Shown one piece after another: positions 51,001 through 62,535 of a stretch of DNA of 64,000 bases. Location: positions 6,200,001 to 6,264,000 of the forward strand of contig NZ_CP108938.1 in NCBI RefSeq assembly GCF_036347135.1. Reading direction: 5' to 3'. Numbering within the stretch: the first letter of the stretch is position 1; every line of letters starts with the position of its first letter. This DNA comes from Streptomyces sp. NBC_00775 (lineage in GTDB: Bacteria > Actinomycetota > Actinomycetes > Streptomycetales > Streptomycetaceae). Position numbers and translations under genes: made by a program. The notes beneath the pieces were generated by a model. That model was not told the DNA's origin. It saw nothing but the letters and a program-made list of their open reading frames with translations, and did not search any database.

Positions 51001-53829
51001 TACCTCAGCAGGCTTCCCGCCATCCCCGAGGAACTCGAAGGCTTCCGCGGCACCGGCGCCTCCGGCAGCGTGGCCTCCGGCCGCGTCTCGTACACCCTCG
51101 GCCTCGAAGGCCCGGCCATGACCGTGGACACGGCGTGCTCGTCGTCGCTGGTCACGGTGCATCTGGCGGCACAGGCGCTACGGCGCGGAGAGTGCACCCT
51201 CGCCCTCGCGGGCGGCGCCACGGTGATGGCGTCCCCGACGGCACTGATCGACTTCAGCCGGCAACGCGGACTCGCGCCCGACGGCCGCTGCAAGTCGTTC
51301 TCCGACACCGCCGACGGCACTGGCTGGGGCGAGGGCGTGGGTGTCCTGGTCCTGGAGCGGTTGTCGGACGCGCGGCGCAACGGGCACGAGGTGCTCGCGG
51401 TGATCCGTGGTTCGGCGGTGAACCAGGACGGTGCCTCGAACGGTCTGACCGCCCCCAACGGGCCGTCGCAGCAGCGGGTGATCCGGGCCGCGCTGGCGGA
51501 CGCGGGACTGACCGCGTCCGAGGTGGACGCGGTGGAGGCGCACGGTACGGGGACCCGGCTCGGGGATCCGATCGAGGCGCAGGCGGTGCTGGCCACGTAC
51601 GGCCAGGACCGTGAACAGCCCCTCTATCTCGGTTCGTTGAAGTCGAACATCGGGCATACGCAGGCGGCGGCCGGGGTCGGCGGGATCATCAAGATGGTCC
51701 AGGCGATCCGGCACGGCGTCCTGCCGAAGACCCTGCACCTGGGAGAGCCGTCCTCGCATGTGGACTGGTCGGCGGGTGCGGTGGAGCTGCTCGCCGAGCG
51801 GCGGGAGTGGCCGGAGACCGGGCGTCCGCGCCGGGCCGGTGTCTCCTCCTTCGGGATCAGCGGCACCAACGCCCACGTCGTCATCGAACAGGCCCCCGCA
51901 GAGGCCGACGGACCGGAGCCGCAGCAGCGGACTTCGGGTGACACCGACGGCCGGCTCGTGCCCTGGACCCTCTCGGCGAAGTCGCGAGCCGCCCTGCGCG
52001 GCCAGGCCGAGAAACTGCTGAGCCACCTGCGCGACCACCCCGAGCTCGACGTGGTCGACATCGCCCACTCCCTGCTCACGACCCGCTCGGCCTTCGAGCA
52101 CAGGACCGTTCTGCTCGGCAGGAACCGCGACGACTTCCTCACCGCCGTCGCCGCCTTCGCGGCGGGGGAGACAGCTCCCGCACCCGCTCCCGAGCACGGC
52201 GGCCGTACGGCGTTCGTGTTCACGGGGCAGGGGTCTCAGCGGGCCGGTATGGGCCGGGAGTTGTACGAGTCCTTCCCTGTGTTCGCGGAGGCGTTCGACC
52301 GGGTGGCGGGGGAGTTGGATCCGCTGCTGGGGCGTTCGTTGGCGGAGGTGATCGCTTCCGGGGACGGTCTGGACGAGACAGGCTTTACGCAGCCCGCCGT
52401 CTTTGCGGTCGAGGTGGCGTTGTTCCGGCTGGTGGAGTCGTGGGGCGTACGTCCTGACGTGCTGGCCGGGCATTCGATCGGTGAGATCGCTGCCGCGCAT
52501 GTGGCCGGGGTGCTGAACCTGGCGGACGCGTGCCGCCTGGTCGCGGCCCGGGGCCGGTTGATGCAGGCGCTGCCCTCCGGTGGGGTGATGGTGGCGGTGA
52601 TGGCCTCGGAAGCCGATGTCCTGCCGCTGCTGGACGGGTTCGAGGACCGTGTCGGCATCGGTGCCGTCAATGGGCCGACGTCCGTGGTCATCTCCGGTGC
52701 GGGGGAAGCGGTCGGCGAGATCACGGCCGTACTGAAGGACCGTGGGATCAAGAGCAAGCAGCTCACGGTCAGTCACGCCTTCCACTCCCCGCTGATGGCT
52801 CCGGTCCTCGATGAATTCGCGTCGCTGGTCGCCGAGTTGGAGCTCTCCCAGCAGAAGATCCCGGTCGTCTCCACGGTCACTGGTGATGCGAGCGGCGACT
52901 GGGCCGATCCGGCGTACTGGGTGGAGCACGTGCGTCGCCCGGTCCGTTTCCTCGACGCGATTCGTGCCCTGGAGGACGACGGGGTCACCACCTTCCTGGA
53001 GCTGGGTCCGGACGCGGTCTGCACGGCGATGGGCAAGTCCTGCGCCACCGGCGATGACACGGTCTTCCTGCCCGCCCTGCGCCGCGGTCGTCCCGAAGCC
53101 AGGACTCTCACCGCCGCTGTCTCCGGGCTGCTCACGGGTGGCATCCCCCTGGAGGGCGGACGCCGGGTCGAGTTGCCCACCTACGCCTTCCAGAACCGGC
53201 GTTATTGGCTGGAGGCCCCGCGGGCGGTCCGTACGGACGACGACGAGTCCGGTGTCGTACTCGAACTGCCCGAGGATTCCGGGGACTTCGAGCCGCAGCC
53301 CGTCGCGGACCCCGCGCACCTGGTGGCGCTGGCGCCGCCCGAGCGTGAGCGGGAACTGCGCGAGTACGTGCGCACGACGGTCGCGACCGTTTTCGGCCAT
53401 GAGTCCCCGGACGACGTCGACCTGGCCCAGAGCTTCAAGGTGCTCGGCATCGACTCGCTCACCGCGGTCGAACTGCGGGACCGGATCGTCGCGGTCACCG
53501 GACTGCGGCTGCCGCCCACCCTGCTCTTCGACTGCCCGACGCCGCTCGACCTGGTGTCACGGCTGCGGGAAGAGGTGGAGGCCGCCGCCGCGGCGGCCGG
53601 GCCGACCTCGGTGCACGCCGCGCTCGACCGGCTGGAGAGCCTGCTCGGCGGGGCCGCCGGCACGGCGGTGGAGGAACCCGGCGAGATAGCCGAGCGGCTC
53701 CGCACGCTCCTCGCGGCCTGGGACGACCACGCGGCCGGCCCGCTCGACGAGGACGACGGCACCGATCTGGGGTCGGCCTCGGCACAGGAGCTCTTCGACC
53801 TCCTCGACGCCGAGCTGGAGACCCCGTGA
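45097..53829 (+). CDS. Modular type I PKS 3: modules 4-5
   Basis: 2910 residues. Docking helices (about 5-30), then module 4: KS (34-460; Cys206), AT (598-890), DH (963-1210; His1000 in [10 protein letters not shown], Asp1163), KR (1448-1630; LDD, Ser/Tyr intact), ACP (Ser1775). Module 5: KS (1841-2270; Cys2014), malonyl AT (2369-2665; GHSIGE Ser2460, HAFH), ACP (Ser2787), with no reductive domains, so the beta-keto group is kept. The module 4 AT is divergent: FTFQGSQ for FTGQGSQ and GGSLGD (Ser691) for GHSxGE, with HAFH at 793-796. GTG 45097 follows GAGAGGAAGG. The C-terminal coding end runs into a 24-base tandem repeat. Confidence 0.95.
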   Translation: MADETKLVEYLKRVTKDLRQAHLRLNAMEEAAHEPVAVVGMSCRFPGGVESPEDLWRLVESGTDGVSGFPVDRGWDLERLFHDDPDHRGTSYAREGGFLHSAGEFDPALFGISPREALAMDPQQRLLLQTSWEAFERAGIDPQSVRGSRTGVYAGLMYHDYASRTTSPPEDLEGYLGSGTAGSIASGRIAYTFGLEGPAVTVDTACSSSLVTVHLAVQALRRGECTMALAGGVTVMSTPNTFVDFSRQRGLAADGRCKSFSDDADGTGWGEGVGVLVLEKLSDARRNGHEVLAVIRGSAVNQDGASNGLTAPNGPSQQRVIEQALTDACLDARDVDAVEAHGTGTRLGDPIEAQALLATYGQDREQPLYLGSLKSNIGHTQAAAGVGGIIKMVQAIRHGVLPKTLHLGEPSSHVDWSAGAVELLAERREWPETGRPRRAGVSSFGISGTNAHVVIEQATVEQAPVEQAPIEQAPTEDAGTEDPAAGDSLRALPVPPVLPALPVLPVLPAMPFLLSAATETALKGQAERLLRHLSDRPETDLGALARSLAVTRAARLRHRAAVVAHDHGGLVAALTALTRGEPHDQLVQGSPQEGPLAFLFTFQGSQRPGMGRELYAAFPAYAEAFDQVCAALDPYLSRPLKDVVLAAEDTEEADLVHRTGWSAPAIFALEVALYRLLEHWGVRPDLVSGGSLGDYAALHAAGVLTLEETARLLTTRSRLIEALPEGGAMIAVEASEAEVRDSLDELAATGRASLALVNGPRAVVVSGDEDAVRAVGEHWSGQGRRTRHVDVSHAFHSAHMEPVLAPFGEVARQLDYRAPRVPMVDGLTGRLFDDGEIPGADYWVRHIRDGARFHDSVRTLESQGVATYLEVGPVDMQTRMGLDCVEHTDAAALVPSLRRGLPEVPSLVTALARLHTRGIAVDWSVFFAPLGTAATALPTYAFDRQHLWLPADAAPGDVASLGLSPVGHPLLGAGIALADGESHLFTGRLSLSSHPWLADHAVHGTVLVPGAALVGLVLRAGEQAGVTTLDELTLEAPLVLPEHGAVQLQLRLDAADADGCVPVTLHARTDEDGPWTRHASGVLSTGGAVADAGLTEWPPQGAVRVETGSLYEELAAAGLAYGPAFQGVRAAWRRGAEIFAEVELADREAADADRFGLHPALLDAALHALWFGQGDGDADGEDRESGARLPFVWSDVTLHASGATALRVRLAPVRGRDAMTLTLADPEGAPVATVDALALRPVTAGHLAGAAHRDALFQEEWVSAPTPAARPTTLAVLADVAGVAGVAGKSEAAGAEVADALGCATAGRLADLTTVPDVVVVPFLDSPGDAGSGVGAVHAVVRRGLELLREWLAEERFAGSRLVFLTRGAAGEAVTDPAGAALWGLVRSAQSEHPGRLVLADIDGNAALDQLVAHLGGDEPQLVVRDGAVGAARLTRAAVDTAAGPADFGTGTVLVTGGTGTLGALMARHLVTSYGVRKLVLVSRRGPDVPGAEGLAADLRGLGAETRIVSGDLAEREQVRELLSSISDLSAVVHTAGVLDDGLLTSLTPERVERVLRAKADAAWYLHELTGELDLSAFVLFSSAAGVFGSAGQANYAAANSFLDALARMRQASGLPGLSLAWGLWDDTSDGSGSGMGGGLSDADRDRIARSGFLPLSSEQGLALFDAALAADTPVLVPVPVDPAVLAARTNLPHLLRGLVRTPARGRNTRQAAAGAAGRRPGATGLRDELLALPADARADRVLDLVRTRIAAALGHPDPRTTDVGQAFRELGFDSLSSTELRNTLASATGLRLPATLVFDHPNPRALADHLLTELLGGDTEETPRPATGATASNAPDAPDDDPIVVIGMSCRYPGGVETPEDLWRLVLDGADGITPFPEDRGWHTESLYHPDPDHRGTSYAREGGFLHEAGDFDAGFFGISPREALAMDPQQRLLLQTSWEALERSGIDPLSVRGSRTGVFTGLMYRDYLSRLPAIPEELEGFRGTGASGSVASGRVSYTLGLEGPAMTVDTACSSSLVTVHLAAQALRRGECTLALAGGATVMASPTALIDFSRQRGLAPDGRCKSFSDTADGTGWGEGVGVLVLERLSDARRNGHEVLAVIRGSAVNQDGASNGLTAPNGPSQQRVIRAALADAGLTASEVDAVEAHGTGTRLGDPIEAQAVLATYGQDREQPLYLGSLKSNIGHTQAAAGVGGIIKMVQAIRHGVLPKTLHLGEPSSHVDWSAGAVELLAERREWPETGRPRRAGVSSFGISGTNAHVVIEQAPAEADGPEPQQRTSGDTDGRLVPWTLSAKSRAALRGQAEKLLSHLRDHPELDVVDIAHSLLTTRSAFEHRTVLLGRNRDDFLTAVAAFAAGETAPAPAPEHGGRTAFVFTGQGSQRAGMGRELYESFPVFAEAFDRVAGELDPLLGRSLAEVIASGDGLDETGFTQPAVFAVEVALFRLVESWGVRPDVLAGHSIGEIAAAHVAGVLNLADACRLVAARGRLMQALPSGGVMVAVMASEADVLPLLDGFEDRVGIGAVNGPTSVVISGAGEAVGEITAVLKDRGIKSKQLTVSHAFHSPLMAPVLDEFASLVAELELSQQKIPVVSTVTGDASGDWADPAYWVEHVRRPVRFLDAIRALEDDGVTTFLELGPDAVCTAMGKSCATGDDTVFLPALRRGRPEARTLTAAVSGLLTGGIPLEGGRRVELPTYAFQNRRYWLEAPRAVRTDDDESGVVLELPEDSGDFEPQPVADPAHLVALAPPERERELREYVRTTVATVFGHESPDDVDLAQSFKVLGIDSLTAVELRDRIVAVTGLRLPPTLLFDCPTPLDLVSRLREEVEAAAAAAGPTSVHAALDRLESLLGGAAGTAVEEPGEIAERLRTLLAAWDDHAAGPLDEDDGTDLGSASAQELFDLLDAELETP

Positions 53830-53919
53830 ACCACCGCCACGAGCCACCCGCTTACCACCGCCACGAGCCACCCGTGAACCACCGCCACGAGTCACCCATG
53901 AACCACCACCACAAGACGT
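53824..53919 (+). repeat. Four 24-base tandem repeats between PKS 3 and PKS 4
   Basis: Four head-to-tail units of exactly 24 bases begin at 53824, 53848, 53872 and 53896. Units 1-3 differ at only a few bases; unit 4 is more diverged. The repeat starts in the last codons of PKS 3 and fills most of the 132-base gap. The unit length is a multiple of three, so it encodes a repeating octapeptide (see the mini-ORF). Confidence 0.92.
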
Positions 53920-53975
53920 CCACGAACCGCCGTGTTGACCCGCTGAGGCAGGGGGAGCCTTATGTCCGACGATGA
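53826..53975 (+). CDS. 49-residue His-rich octapeptide-repeat mini-ORF
   Basis: An open frame from GTG 53826, overlapping the PKS 3 stop as GTGA, to TGA 53973-53975, which lies 14 bases inside PKS 4. It encodes [24 protein letters not shown] and MNHHHKTS, then a basic tail. At least 11 of the first 30 residues are His. A frame that bridges both PKS genes could keep ribosomes moving and couple their translation. A metal-binding peptide is also imaginable. A chance frame in a minisatellite is a fair alternative. No known family. Confidence 0.4.
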   Translation: MNHRHEPPAYHRHEPPVNHRHESPMNHHHKTSTNRRVDPLRQGEPYVRR

Positions 53976-56900
53976 GAAGCTGCTCGACTACCTGAAACGC
54001 GCCACCGCCGATCTGCGCGACACCAAGCGCAGGCTGCGCGAGGCCGAGGAGAAGGAACACGAGCCCATCGCCGTCGTCGGCATGAGCTGCCGGCTGCCCG
54101 GTGAGGTGAAGAGCCCCGACGACCTGTGGCAGCTCACCGCCGACGAACGCGACGCGATCTCCGGGTTCCCCGCCAACCGCGGCTGGCACACCGACGAGCT
54201 GGACACCGCCACGCTTCAGGGCGGATTCCTCTACGACGCCCCGGAGTTCGACGCCGACTTCTTCGGCATCTCGCCGCGCGAGGCGCTCGCCATGGACTCC
54301 CAGCAGCGGATGCTGCTGGAGACCGCCTGGGAGGCGTTCGAGCACGCGGGCATCGACCCGACGTCCGTACGCGCCACCCCCGTGGGGGTCTTCACCGGCG
54401 TGAACCAGCACGGCTACGCCTCCGACGTGGGCGAGCTGCCCGAGGGCGTCGGCGGCTACCTCTCCACCGGAGTCTCCGGCAGCGTGGCCTCCGGCCGCGT
54501 CGCCTACTTCATGGGGCTCGAAGGCCCCGCCGTCACCCTCGACACGGCCTGCTCGTCGTCCCTGGTCGCCGTGCACCTGGCCGTGCAGGCGCTGCGGCGC
54601 GGCGACTGCACCATGGCTTTGGCGGGCGGCGTGACCGTCATGTCGACGCCGGGCGCCTTCGTGGAGTTCAGCAAGCAGGGGGCACTCTCCGGCGACGGCC
54701 GCTCCAAGTCGTTCGCGGCGGCCGCCGACGGCACGGGCTGGGGCGAGGGCGTCACCACCCTGCTCATCGAGAAGCTGTCCGACGCGCGCAAGCGCGGCCA
54801 CCAGGTCCTCGCGGTGATCCGCGGTACGGCGGTCAACCAGGACGGCACCACCAACGGACTGACCGCCCCCAGCGGCAAGGCGCAGCAGCGCGTCATCCGG
54901 GCCGCGCTCGCCGACGCCCGGCTGCGGCCCCAGGACGTGGACGCGGTGGAGGCGCACGGTACGGGGACCCGGCTCGGGGATCCGATCGAGGCGCAGGCGC
55001 TGCTGGCCACGTACGGCCAGGACCGTGAAGTGCCCTTGTACCTCGGTTCGTTGAAGTCGAACATCGGGCACACCATGGCCGCCGCCGGGGCCGGCGGGAT
55101 CATCAAGATGGTCCAGGCGCTCCGGCACGGCGTCCTGCCGAAGTCCCTGCACATCGACGCGCCTTCGCCGCACATCGACTGGACGGCCGGCTCCGTCGAG
55201 CTGCTCACCGAGGCCCGTGCCTGGCCGGAGACCGGGCGCCCGCGCCGGGCCGGCGTCTCCTCCTTCGGTATGAGCGGTACCAACGCCCATATCGTCCTGG
55301 AACAGGCCCCCGCAGAGGAGCCGGCCGCCCAGGACACCCCGGCGGAGCGGCCCGCGGGAACCCTCGTCCCCTGGACGCTGTCCGCCCGCACCGACGCCGC
55401 CCTGCGCGGCCAGGCCGAGCGTCTCCTCGCCCACCTGGACCGGCACCCGGACGCCGAGCCCGTCGCCGTCGCCCACTCCCTGGCGGCCGGCCGGGCCCAT
55501 CTGGAACACCGTGCGGTCCTCATCGCCGCCGACCGCGAGGAGTTCGCGCTGCGGCTCAAGGAACTCGCCCTCGGCGAACCCGCTCCGGGAGTCGTCCGGA
55601 ACGTCGTGACCGGGGACCGGTCCGGACCGGTGTTCGTGTTCCCTGGTCAGGGGTCGCAGTGGCAGGGGATGGCGGTCGAACTGCTGGACGCGGAGCCGGT
55701 GTTCGGTGCGCGGATGGCGGAGTGTGACCGGGCTCTGTCCGTGCATGTGGACTGGTCGCTCGGTGCGGTGCTGCGGGGTGAGGCGGGTGCTCCCGGGTTC
55801 GACCGGGTGGATGTGGTGCAGCCGGTGCTGTTCGCGGTGATGGTGTCGCTGGCGGCGTTGTGGCGGTCGTATGGGGTGGAGCCCGCCGCGGTGGTGGGGC
55901 ACTCGCAGGGTGAGATCGCGGCCGCGTGTGTGGCCGGTGCGCTGTCCCTCGAAGACGCGGCGCTTGTTGTCGCGTTGCGGAGTCAGGCGATCCGGGAGAT
56001 CGCCGGACACGGCGGGATGATGTCGGTGCCGTTGCCGGTGGCCGAGGTCGAGGAGCGCATCGCGGGGTACGCGGATGTGTCGGTGGCCGCGGTCAACGGG
56101 CCGCGGTCCACGGTGATCGCGGGCGGTGCGCTCGCGCTGGACGAGTTGCTGGCCGCGTACGAGGCCGACGGTGTACGCGCCCGCCGCGTCCCCGTCGACT
56201 ACGCCTCGCACTCCCCGCATGTCGAGGCGATCGAGGAGCGCCTCGCCGAACTCCTCGCCCCTGTACGGCCGCTCACCCCGAGCGTTCCGTTCCACACGAG
56301 CGTGGACGGCGAGATCCGGCCTGCCTTCGACGCCGGCTACTGGTACCGCAACCTGCGCAACACCGTGCGGTTCGAACGGACTCTGCGTGAGCTGCTCGCC
56401 GACGGCCATCGCCGCTTCGTCGAGATCAGCCCCCACCCGGTCCTGCTGCCCGGCGTCCAGGAGACCATAGAGACGGCCGGCACGCACGGCGCCTTCGCCG
56501 GGGAGACGCTCCGCCGCCACCATGGCGGCCCGGAGAAGTTCCTCTCCTCCGTCGCCGAGCTGTACGTGCGCGGCGGCTCCGTCGACTGGATGGCGGCCGC
56601 CCCCACCGACGCGGCACACCGGGTGCCGCTGCCCACGTACGCCTTCCAGCGGCAGCACTTCTGGCTGGAGTCCGGCACCGGCAGCGGTGACGTGGCCGCC
56701 GCCGGCCTCAGTGCCGTGGGGCATCCCCTCGCGGCGGCCGCGGTCGGCCTGCCGGGCAGCGGGGACCTGCTGTTCACCGGGCGCGTGTCCCTGCGCAGCC
56801 ACCCCTGGGCCGCCGACCGCACGGTGCACGGCGTGCCCGCACCCGGCGACGCCGTACTCGCCGAACTCGCCCTCGGCGTCGGAGAGCGCGGCGGCGTACC

Positions 56901-59900
56901 GCACCTGGCCGAACTGGCCGTCCACGCACCCCTGCTCGTCCCCGGACAGGGCGCCGCCCAGCTGCGCCTCGTCCTGAGCGAGGGCGACAGCGACGGCGAC
57001 GGCGCCCGCGGGTTCACCGTGCACAGCAGGGCCGAGGACGCACCGGACGGTACGGACTGGACGCTGCACGCCACCGGCACCCTCACCGGCGCCCGGCCCG
57101 AGGCGGAGCAGCCGGCGCCGCCCGCCGTATGGCCGCCGCGCGACGCCGAACCCGTAGACCCGGAGACGGTGTACGACCTGCTCGCGGCACGCGGCCTCGG
57201 GCACGGCCCGGCCTTCGCACTGCTCGACGAGGTGTGGCGGCACGGCGACGAGCTGTACGCGCAGACCACGCTGCCGGACGGCCAGCAGGACCGGGTGGGG
57301 GCCGACGGCGGCTTCGCCCTGCATCCGGCGCTGCTCGACGCGGCGCTGCAACCGCTTCTCGCCGACCTCGCCGACCTCGCCGAGGACAGCGACGGCCTGC
57401 TGCTGCCCTCGGCCTGGACCGCGCTGACCCTGCACGCCACCGGGGCGAAGGTGCTGCGCACCAGGGTCGCCCGCACCGGCGCGCACACGGCGACCGTGAC
57501 CTCCGTGGACGCGGCCGGACACCCGGTCCTCACGGGCACCGTGCACCTCGCACCCGTCGACCCCACGGCCTATGTGTCACGACTGCCGCTGCCCGACGCC
57601 CTGTTCGGCGTCGAGTGGCACGAGATCGAGGCGGCGGAGGCGGCGGAGGCGACGAAGGCGCGGGACGGCGACTGGGCGGTCATCGGATTCCCGTCCGACG
57701 GTCTGTCCGGCGGTCTGTCCGGCGTTCCGTTCGGAGACGCGGACGCGAACCCCCGCTACCCCGACCTCACCGCGCTCTCCGACGCCCTGCACGCGGGCGT
57801 CGCCGTGCCGTCGTACGTACGCGTCGACGTGCCGGCCCTGGGCGAAGACACGGCAACGGCCGTCATCGGCGTCCGCGCCCTCCTGGACGCCTGGATCTCC
57901 GACGCGCGCCTCAGTGACTCCTCGCTGGTCCTGGTCAGCCGGAGCGGCGAACGAGTCGTCGAGGGCGACGAGGTACCGGACCCGGCGGTCGCAGCGGTCC
58001 GCGGCCTGGTCCGGGCGTGGCAGCAGACGCACCCGGGCCGGGCCACGCTCCTGGACACGGACGGCGCCACGGACGGCGATCCGTACGGCGGTGATCCGCG
58101 GGGTGTTCTCGCCGTCGCCGCCGCCGTCGCCACCGGTGAGCCCGACCTCGCCCTGCGGGCGGGAGACCTGCGTGTCCGCCGGCTGGTACGGCAGCAGGCC
58201 ACCGAGTCCACCGAGTCCACCAAGTCCACCGGTGACCTCACGGCCGCCGGCACGATCCTGCTCACCGCGGCGGCGGGCGACCCGCGCACCGCCGTCCTCG
58301 CCCACCACCTGACCGCGGTGCGCGGGGCACGTCATCTGACCGTCGCCGTGCCGCTGCGCGAAGTGGCGGAACTCCAGGCCGAGTTGGACCGTCTCGGGGC
58401 CGACGTCCGGGTGTGCGCCGCGGACCTCACCGACCGCACCGCCACCACCGAGCTGTGCGCGTCCCCGGCGGCGGGGCACCCGCTGACCGGGGTGGTGCAC
58501 CTGGCGGGCGGCGGGACGCATCCCGATCTGGCCGCCGAACTGGCCGCCGCCCGGCATCTGGACGAGGCGGCCCGGTCCACCGACACCGCGGTGTTCCTGC
58601 TGATACCGGGCGCGGGCGACCTTCTCGGCGCCGGCCAGGACACGGACACCGCGGCACTCGCCGCGCACCTCGACGCCCTCGCCGCCCGGCGCCGGGCCGC
58701 CGGACTTCCGGCCGCGGTGCTCGGCTGGTCGCCCACCGCCGAAGCCTTCGGCGGGCTGCGGCCCGCGTCGCCCACCGAGGCGCTCAGGCTCTTCGACGCG
58801 ACCGCCGACACGGCACGCACCGTCGCCTTCGTACGGCCCGACCTGGCCGCCGTGCGCGAGGCCGGAACCGCCGTACCGGCCCTGCTGCGCTCCCTGATCA
58901 GGCCCGGTGCGCGCCGCGCCGTCAACACCGCGCCCGGCGGCAGCGACGCCCTGCGCGCCCGGCTCGCCGGTCTCACCCCCGCCGAGCGGGAGAGCGAACT
59001 CCTCCCTCTCGTACGGGCCACCACCGCGGCCGTCCTCGGCCACGCCTCGCCCGACGCGGTCGACCCCGACCGGTCGTTCGTCGAGCTGGGCATCGAGTCC
59101 ATCACCGCCACCCAGCTGCGCACCCGCCTCACCGAGGCCACCGCCCTCGCGCTGCCCGTCACCCTGGTCTTCGACCACCCGACGGCCACCCTGCTCGCCC
59201 GGCACCTGGCCGAGTCCTTCGCTGACGGCGGGCAGGGCCCGGCCCCGCAGGGCGCGGCAGCCGAAGGCACCCTCGTACGGCTCTTCCGGCAGGGGCTCGA
59301 ACTGGGCAGGCCCACCGAGGCCGTTCAGCTCCTGACGGCCGCCGCGCGTCTCGAACCGGGCTTCGCGACCCGGGAGGACATCTCCCGCCGGCCGAGCCCC
59401 GTGCGGCTCGCGCGCGGCACCTCGGGACCGGCCGTCTACTGCTTCCCCTCGCTCAGCGCCATTTCCGGGCCGCACGAGTACCTGCGCTTCGCGGCCGCCC
59501 TCCAGGGCGTCTGCGATGTCACGGTCCTTCCGCAACCCGGCTACCTCGACGGCGAACAGCTGCCCGCCGACCGCAAGGCGCTCGCCCGTGCCCAGGCCGA
59601 GGCGCTCCTAGAGGAGTCCGGCGGCGCGCCCGCCGTGCTGCTCGGCCGTTCCTCCGGCGGCTGGATCGCCCACCAAGTGGCCCAGGAACTGGAGGAGATG
59701 GGGCGGCCCGCGGCCGGGGTGATCCTGCTCGACACCTACTCGCGCAGCGCCGACCGCTACAGCCTGCCGTTGATGACCTCCCAGATGCTGGTGAACGCCG
59801 ACGACCTCTTCGTCCCCCTGGACGACCGGCGGCTGACCGCGATGGGCCGCTACATCGGCATCCACAGCGACTGGCGGCCCACCGCCCACGACACGCCGAG

Positions 59901-60126
59901 CGTGCTGCTGCGGGCCGCCGACCCGGTGCCCGGAGTGCCGGCCGACACCTCGGCGCTCGAAGGGGGGCGGCCGGGCTGGGAGTTCACCACCTACCGGATC
60001 GAAGTGCCCGGCGACCACTTCTCGATGCTCGACGCACACGCCGCCACGACCGCCGAGGCGGTCACGGCCTGGCTCGGGCAGACCCGGCCGACGACAGACC
60101 GCGCGACAGCACCGGCACCGGCATGA
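53962..60126 (+). CDS. Modular type I PKS 4: module 6 with thioesterase
   Basis: 2054 residues. Docking helices ([20 protein letters not shown]), KS (34-460; Cys197), methylmalonyl AT (556-850; GHSQGE Ser648, YASHS), a DH remnant (920-1190), a KR remnant (1427-1600), ACP (Ser1713 in GIESIT) and a terminal TE (1820-2043; Ser1897 in GRSSGG, His in GDHFSMLD). The DH has Arg953 where the catalytic His belongs, a shortened GVPAP, and DAALQ for DAALH. The KR has TAAAGDPRT instead of a TGGTGTLG cofactor loop and lacks the Ser/Tyr motif. The module should therefore add an unreduced alpha-methyl unit, and the TE release or cyclise the chain. GGGGGAG precedes ATG 53962. Confidence 0.95.
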   Translation: MSDDEKLLDYLKRATADLRDTKRRLREAEEKEHEPIAVVGMSCRLPGEVKSPDDLWQLTADERDAISGFPANRGWHTDELDTATLQGGFLYDAPEFDADFFGISPREALAMDSQQRMLLETAWEAFEHAGIDPTSVRATPVGVFTGVNQHGYASDVGELPEGVGGYLSTGVSGSVASGRVAYFMGLEGPAVTLDTACSSSLVAVHLAVQALRRGDCTMALAGGVTVMSTPGAFVEFSKQGALSGDGRSKSFAAAADGTGWGEGVTTLLIEKLSDARKRGHQVLAVIRGTAVNQDGTTNGLTAPSGKAQQRVIRAALADARLRPQDVDAVEAHGTGTRLGDPIEAQALLATYGQDREVPLYLGSLKSNIGHTMAAAGAGGIIKMVQALRHGVLPKSLHIDAPSPHIDWTAGSVELLTEARAWPETGRPRRAGVSSFGMSGTNAHIVLEQAPAEEPAAQDTPAERPAGTLVPWTLSARTDAALRGQAERLLAHLDRHPDAEPVAVAHSLAAGRAHLEHRAVLIAADREEFALRLKELALGEPAPGVVRNVVTGDRSGPVFVFPGQGSQWQGMAVELLDAEPVFGARMAECDRALSVHVDWSLGAVLRGEAGAPGFDRVDVVQPVLFAVMVSLAALWRSYGVEPAAVVGHSQGEIAAACVAGALSLEDAALVVALRSQAIREIAGHGGMMSVPLPVAEVEERIAGYADVSVAAVNGPRSTVIAGGALALDELLAAYEADGVRARRVPVDYASHSPHVEAIEERLAELLAPVRPLTPSVPFHTSVDGEIRPAFDAGYWYRNLRNTVRFERTLRELLADGHRRFVEISPHPVLLPGVQETIETAGTHGAFAGETLRRHHGGPEKFLSSVAELYVRGGSVDWMAAAPTDAAHRVPLPTYAFQRQHFWLESGTGSGDVAAAGLSAVGHPLAAAAVGLPGSGDLLFTGRVSLRSHPWAADRTVHGVPAPGDAVLAELALGVGERGGVPHLAELAVHAPLLVPGQGAAQLRLVLSEGDSDGDGARGFTVHSRAEDAPDGTDWTLHATGTLTGARPEAEQPAPPAVWPPRDAEPVDPETVYDLLAARGLGHGPAFALLDEVWRHGDELYAQTTLPDGQQDRVGADGGFALHPALLDAALQPLLADLADLAEDSDGLLLPSAWTALTLHATGAKVLRTRVARTGAHTATVTSVDAAGHPVLTGTVHLAPVDPTAYVSRLPLPDALFGVEWHEIEAAEAAEATKARDGDWAVIGFPSDGLSGGLSGVPFGDADANPRYPDLTALSDALHAGVAVPSYVRVDVPALGEDTATAVIGVRALLDAWISDARLSDSSLVLVSRSGERVVEGDEVPDPAVAAVRGLVRAWQQTHPGRATLLDTDGATDGDPYGGDPRGVLAVAAAVATGEPDLALRAGDLRVRRLVRQQATESTESTKSTGDLTAAGTILLTAAAGDPRTAVLAHHLTAVRGARHLTVAVPLREVAELQAELDRLGADVRVCAADLTDRTATTELCASPAAGHPLTGVVHLAGGGTHPDLAAELAAARHLDEAARSTDTAVFLLIPGAGDLLGAGQDTDTAALAAHLDALAARRRAAGLPAAVLGWSPTAEAFGGLRPASPTEALRLFDATADTARTVAFVRPDLAAVREAGTAVPALLRSLIRPGARRAVNTAPGGSDALRARLAGLTPAERESELLPLVRATTAAVLGHASPDAVDPDRSFVELGIESITATQLRTRLTEATALALPVTLVFDHPTATLLARHLAESFADGGQGPAPQGAAAEGTLVRLFRQGLELGRPTEAVQLLTAAARLEPGFATREDISRRPSPVRLARGTSGPAVYCFPSLSAISGPHEYLRFAAALQGVCDVTVLPQPGYLDGEQLPADRKALARAQAEALLEESGGAPAVLLGRSSGGWIAHQVAQELEEMGRPAAGVILLDTYSRSADRYSLPLMTSQMLVNADDLFVPLDDRRLTAMGRYIGIHSDWRPTAHDTPSVLLRAADPVPGVPADTSALEGGRPGWEFTTYRIEVPGDHFSMLDAHAATTAEAVTAWLGQTRPTTDRATAPAPA

Positions 60127-60197
60127 CAGACGACCGGCCGCGCGACGGAACCGGCATGACCGCCGCCGGGCCCCGGCGCCCGGCGATCCCCGAATGA
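60123..60197 (+). CDS. 24-residue coupling micro-ORF
   Basis: A 24-residue frame whose ATG overlaps the PKS 4 stop (ATGA at 60123-60126) and whose own stop overlaps another ATG (ATGA at 60194-60197). That second ATG opens a frame continuous with the type II thioesterase. The peptide is Arg/Pro-rich without features. It may serve to pass ribosomes from the PKS gene to the thioesterase gene. The double overlap is the only evidence. Confidence 0.3.
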   Translation: MTDDRPRDGTGMTAAGPRRPAIPE

Positions 60198-60247
60198 GCA
60201 GTCCCGACGACCCGTCCCGACGACCCGTCCCTGAAAGGCAGGACCGC

Positions 60248-61018
60248 ATGACGGCGACCACCGCCGAACGCGGGCTGTGGGTGCGCGAGTACAGTCCCGC
60301 GCCCGACCACGGCCTCACCCTCGTCTGCTTCCCGCACGCCGGCGGCGGCGCCAGCGCCTACCGGCCGCTCGCCACCGCCCTGGGCCCCCGCGCCGGAGTG
60401 CTGAGCCTGCAGTACCCCGGCCGCCAGGACCGCCGTACGGAACCGCCGTACACCAGCGTGGACGCGCTGGCCGACGACATCGCCGCCACCCTGCTCCGCC
60501 AAGTCGCGGGACCGGTGGTGCTGTTCGGCCACAGCATGGGTGCCCTCGTCGCGTACGAGACGGCCCGCCGCCTGGAGCGGGACGGCGGCGCCGGGCCGCT
60601 CGGGCTGGTCGTCTCGGGCGCCCGCAGCGCCGCGGAGCCCCGCCCGCGCGACGTCAGCCTGCGCTCCGACGCCGGGATCATCGACGAGCTCAGGCAGCTG
60701 GACGGCACGAGCGCAGAACTCCTCGACGACCCCGAGATCCAGGCCATGATCCTGCCGGCGCTGCGCGCCGACTACACCGCCCTGGAGACCTACCGGCACC
60801 GGCCGGGGCCGCCGCTGCGCTGTCCCGTCAGCGCCTACGTCGGCGACGCCGACCCGCAGGCCGGCGCCCTCGACGCGGAGCGCTGGGCGGACCTCACCTC
60901 CGGGACCTTCCGGCAGCGCACCTTCGCGGGCGGCCACTTCTTCGTCGACTCCGCGCGTCAGCGGGTCGCCGCAGCCCTGGCCGAGGACCTCGACGCCTTC
61001 GCCCCCGACTCCTCCTGA
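60248..61018 (+). CDS. Type II (editing) thioesterase
   Basis: A 256-residue discrete thioesterase that clears wrongly primed or stalled acyl groups from PKS carrier domains. Motifs: CFPHAGGGASAYRPLA near residue 27, nucleophile Ser96 in GHSMGAL, and His230 in GGHFFVD. Length and position straight after the terminal module are typical. I chose ATG 60248 because MTATTAERG then WVREYSP matches the usual short N-terminus and AGGCAGGA stands just upstream; ATG 60194 would add 18 residues and is linked by overlap to the preceding micro-ORF. Confidence 0.93.
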   Translation: MTATTAERGLWVREYSPAPDHGLTLVCFPHAGGGASAYRPLATALGPRAGVLSLQYPGRQDRRTEPPYTSVDALADDIAATLLRQVAGPVVLFGHSMGALVAYETARRLERDGGAGPLGLVVSGARSAAEPRPRDVSLRSDAGIIDELRQLDGTSAELLDDPEIQAMILPALRADYTALETYRHRPGPPLRCPVSAYVGDADPQAGALDAERWADLTSGTFRQRTFAGGHFFVDSARQRVAAALAEDLDAFAPDSS

Positions 61019-61040
61019 CGCCTTTCACCGAACCCTTCAG

Positions 61041-61082
61041 TCCCTCGCATCCCCCTTGTAAGTCCCTCACCCCCCTTGTAAG
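61041..61082 (+). repeat. Direct repeat before the exporter gene
   Basis: TCCCTC followed by CCCCCTTGTAAG occurs twice in a row (61041-61062 and 61063-61082, the second two bases shorter). The copies are about two helical turns apart and end in the AGGAG ribosome site of the exporter. It could be a protein-binding site, for example for the TetR-type regulator, or simply a slippage duplication of a leader. Confidence 0.5.
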
Positions 61083-61091
61083 GAGCCCCCG

Positions 61092-62525
61092 TTGACCACC
61101 CGAGCACGCCCGTCCTTCGGGCTGACCGTCCTCGCCGTGTCGCTGCCGATGTTCATGGTGGCGCTGGACAACCTGGTCGTGACCAACGCCCTCGCCTCCA
61201 TCCGCAGCGACCTCGGCAGCTCCCTGGAGAACCTCCAGTGGGTCACCAACGCCTATGTCCTCGGCTTCGCCGGGCTGCTGCTGACCGCCGCCGGGCTCGG
61301 TGACCGGTTCGGCCGCCGCCGGGTCTTCCTCACCGGCACCGTCGCCTTCACGCTCGCCTCGGTCGGCTGCGGCCTGTCGAACTCGACCGAACTGCTCATC
61401 CTCTTCCGCGCCCTTCAGGGCATCAGCGCCTCCGCCGTGCTGCCGCTGTCGCTCACCCTGCTCACCGTCGCCGTGCCGCAGGAGAAGCGCGGCCTGGCCA
61501 TCGGCCTGTGGAGCGCCATCAGCAGTCTGGCCGTCGCCCTCGCCCCGCTGGTCGGCGGCGCGATCACCACCGGCCTCGACTGGCACTTCATCTTCCTTCT
61601 CAACATCCCCGTGGGCCTCGTCGCCGTTCCGCTGGCGCTCAAGGTCCTCGGCGAGAGCCAGGGCGTTGCCACCCGGCTCGACGTGCCGGGCCTGGTGCTC
61701 GCGGGCGGTGGTGTGCTCGCCCTGGTGTGGGCGATCGTCAACGCCGGTGAGGACGGCTGGACTTCGGGCGGTGTCCTGGCCGCCTTCGCCGGCGCGGCCG
61801 TCCTGCTGCTCGTGTTCCTCGCCTGGGAGCGCCGTACGGACGCTCCGCTGCTCCCGCTCGGCCTCTACCGCATCAGGGCGTTCTCCCTGGCCAACCTGGT
61901 CTCGCTCGCCGTCTTCTTCGGTCTGTTCGGCCCGATCTTCCTGATCGCCCAGTATCTCCAGGTGGCCCGGGACCACTCGGCGTTCGTGGCCGGTCTGTGG
62001 ACGCTGCCGTGGGCCGTCATGCCGATGCTGATCGCCCCGTTCGCGGGCAAGCTCGCGCCCAAGGTGGGCGGCGGACCGCTGATGGCGGCGGGCCTCGCCG
62101 TCTCCGGCATCGGTCTGGCCTGGTTCGCCGCGGTCGCCGACGTGAGCGCCTCGGACTGGGAGTTCGTCGCTCCGTTCGTGCTCGCCGGCGCGGGCATGGG
62201 CCTGGTCTTCGCACCGACGGCGACCGTGGTGATGGGCTCCGTGCCGCCGCAGCAGGTCGGCAAGGCGTCCGGCGCCAACACCACCGTGCGCGAACTGGGC
62301 GGCGCCCTCGGCATCGCCGCGGTCACCAGCATCTTCGCCGCGAACGGCGACTACACCTCGCCGGAGCGGTTCACCGAGGGCATGACGCCCGGGCTGTGGG
62401 TCGGTGTCGCCGTACTCGCCGTCGGCGCCCTGCTGGCGCTCGGCATCCCGCGCCCGAAGAAGACGGCGCCCGCGCAGCCGCCCGCCGCCGCGCCCGCCAA
62501 GGAGGAGGTCCTGGTGGGGGAGTGA
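61092..62525 (+). CDS. MFS exporter, DHA2 (14-helix) family
   Basis: A 477-residue drug:proton antiporter of the EmrB/QacA type. Helix 1 carries MVALDNLVVTNALASI, a variant of the family's motif D. Motif A is LGDRFGRRRVF between helices 2 and 3, and a run of about 14 hydrophobic segments follows, ending in a Lys/Ala/Pro-rich cytoplasmic tail. It most likely exports the finished compound and gives self-resistance. The start is TTG 61092, supported by AGGAG six bases upstream. The gene is followed by a hairpin. Confidence 0.93.
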   Translation: MTTRARPSFGLTVLAVSLPMFMVALDNLVVTNALASIRSDLGSSLENLQWVTNAYVLGFAGLLLTAAGLGDRFGRRRVFLTGTVAFTLASVGCGLSNSTELLILFRALQGISASAVLPLSLTLLTVAVPQEKRGLAIGLWSAISSLAVALAPLVGGAITTGLDWHFIFLLNIPVGLVAVPLALKVLGESQGVATRLDVPGLVLAGGGVLALVWAIVNAGEDGWTSGGVLAAFAGAAVLLLVFLAWERRTDAPLLPLGLYRIRAFSLANLVSLAVFFGLFGPIFLIAQYLQVARDHSAFVAGLWTLPWAVMPMLIAPFAGKLAPKVGGGPLMAAGLAVSGIGLAWFAAVADVSASDWEFVAPFVLAGAGMGLVFAPTATVVMGSVPPQQVGKASGANTTVRELGGALGIAAVTSIFAANGDYTSPERFTEGMTPGLWVGVAVLAVGALLALGIPRPKKTAPAQPPAAAPAKEEVLVGE

Positions 62526-62535
62526 GCCGTCCTCG

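Noticed and set aside
56690..58760. Annotating active DH and KR domains in module 6
   Set aside because: The catalytic His (Arg953 here), the Asp-xxx-His end, the cofactor loop and the Ser/Tyr pair are all lost. They are structural remnants only.
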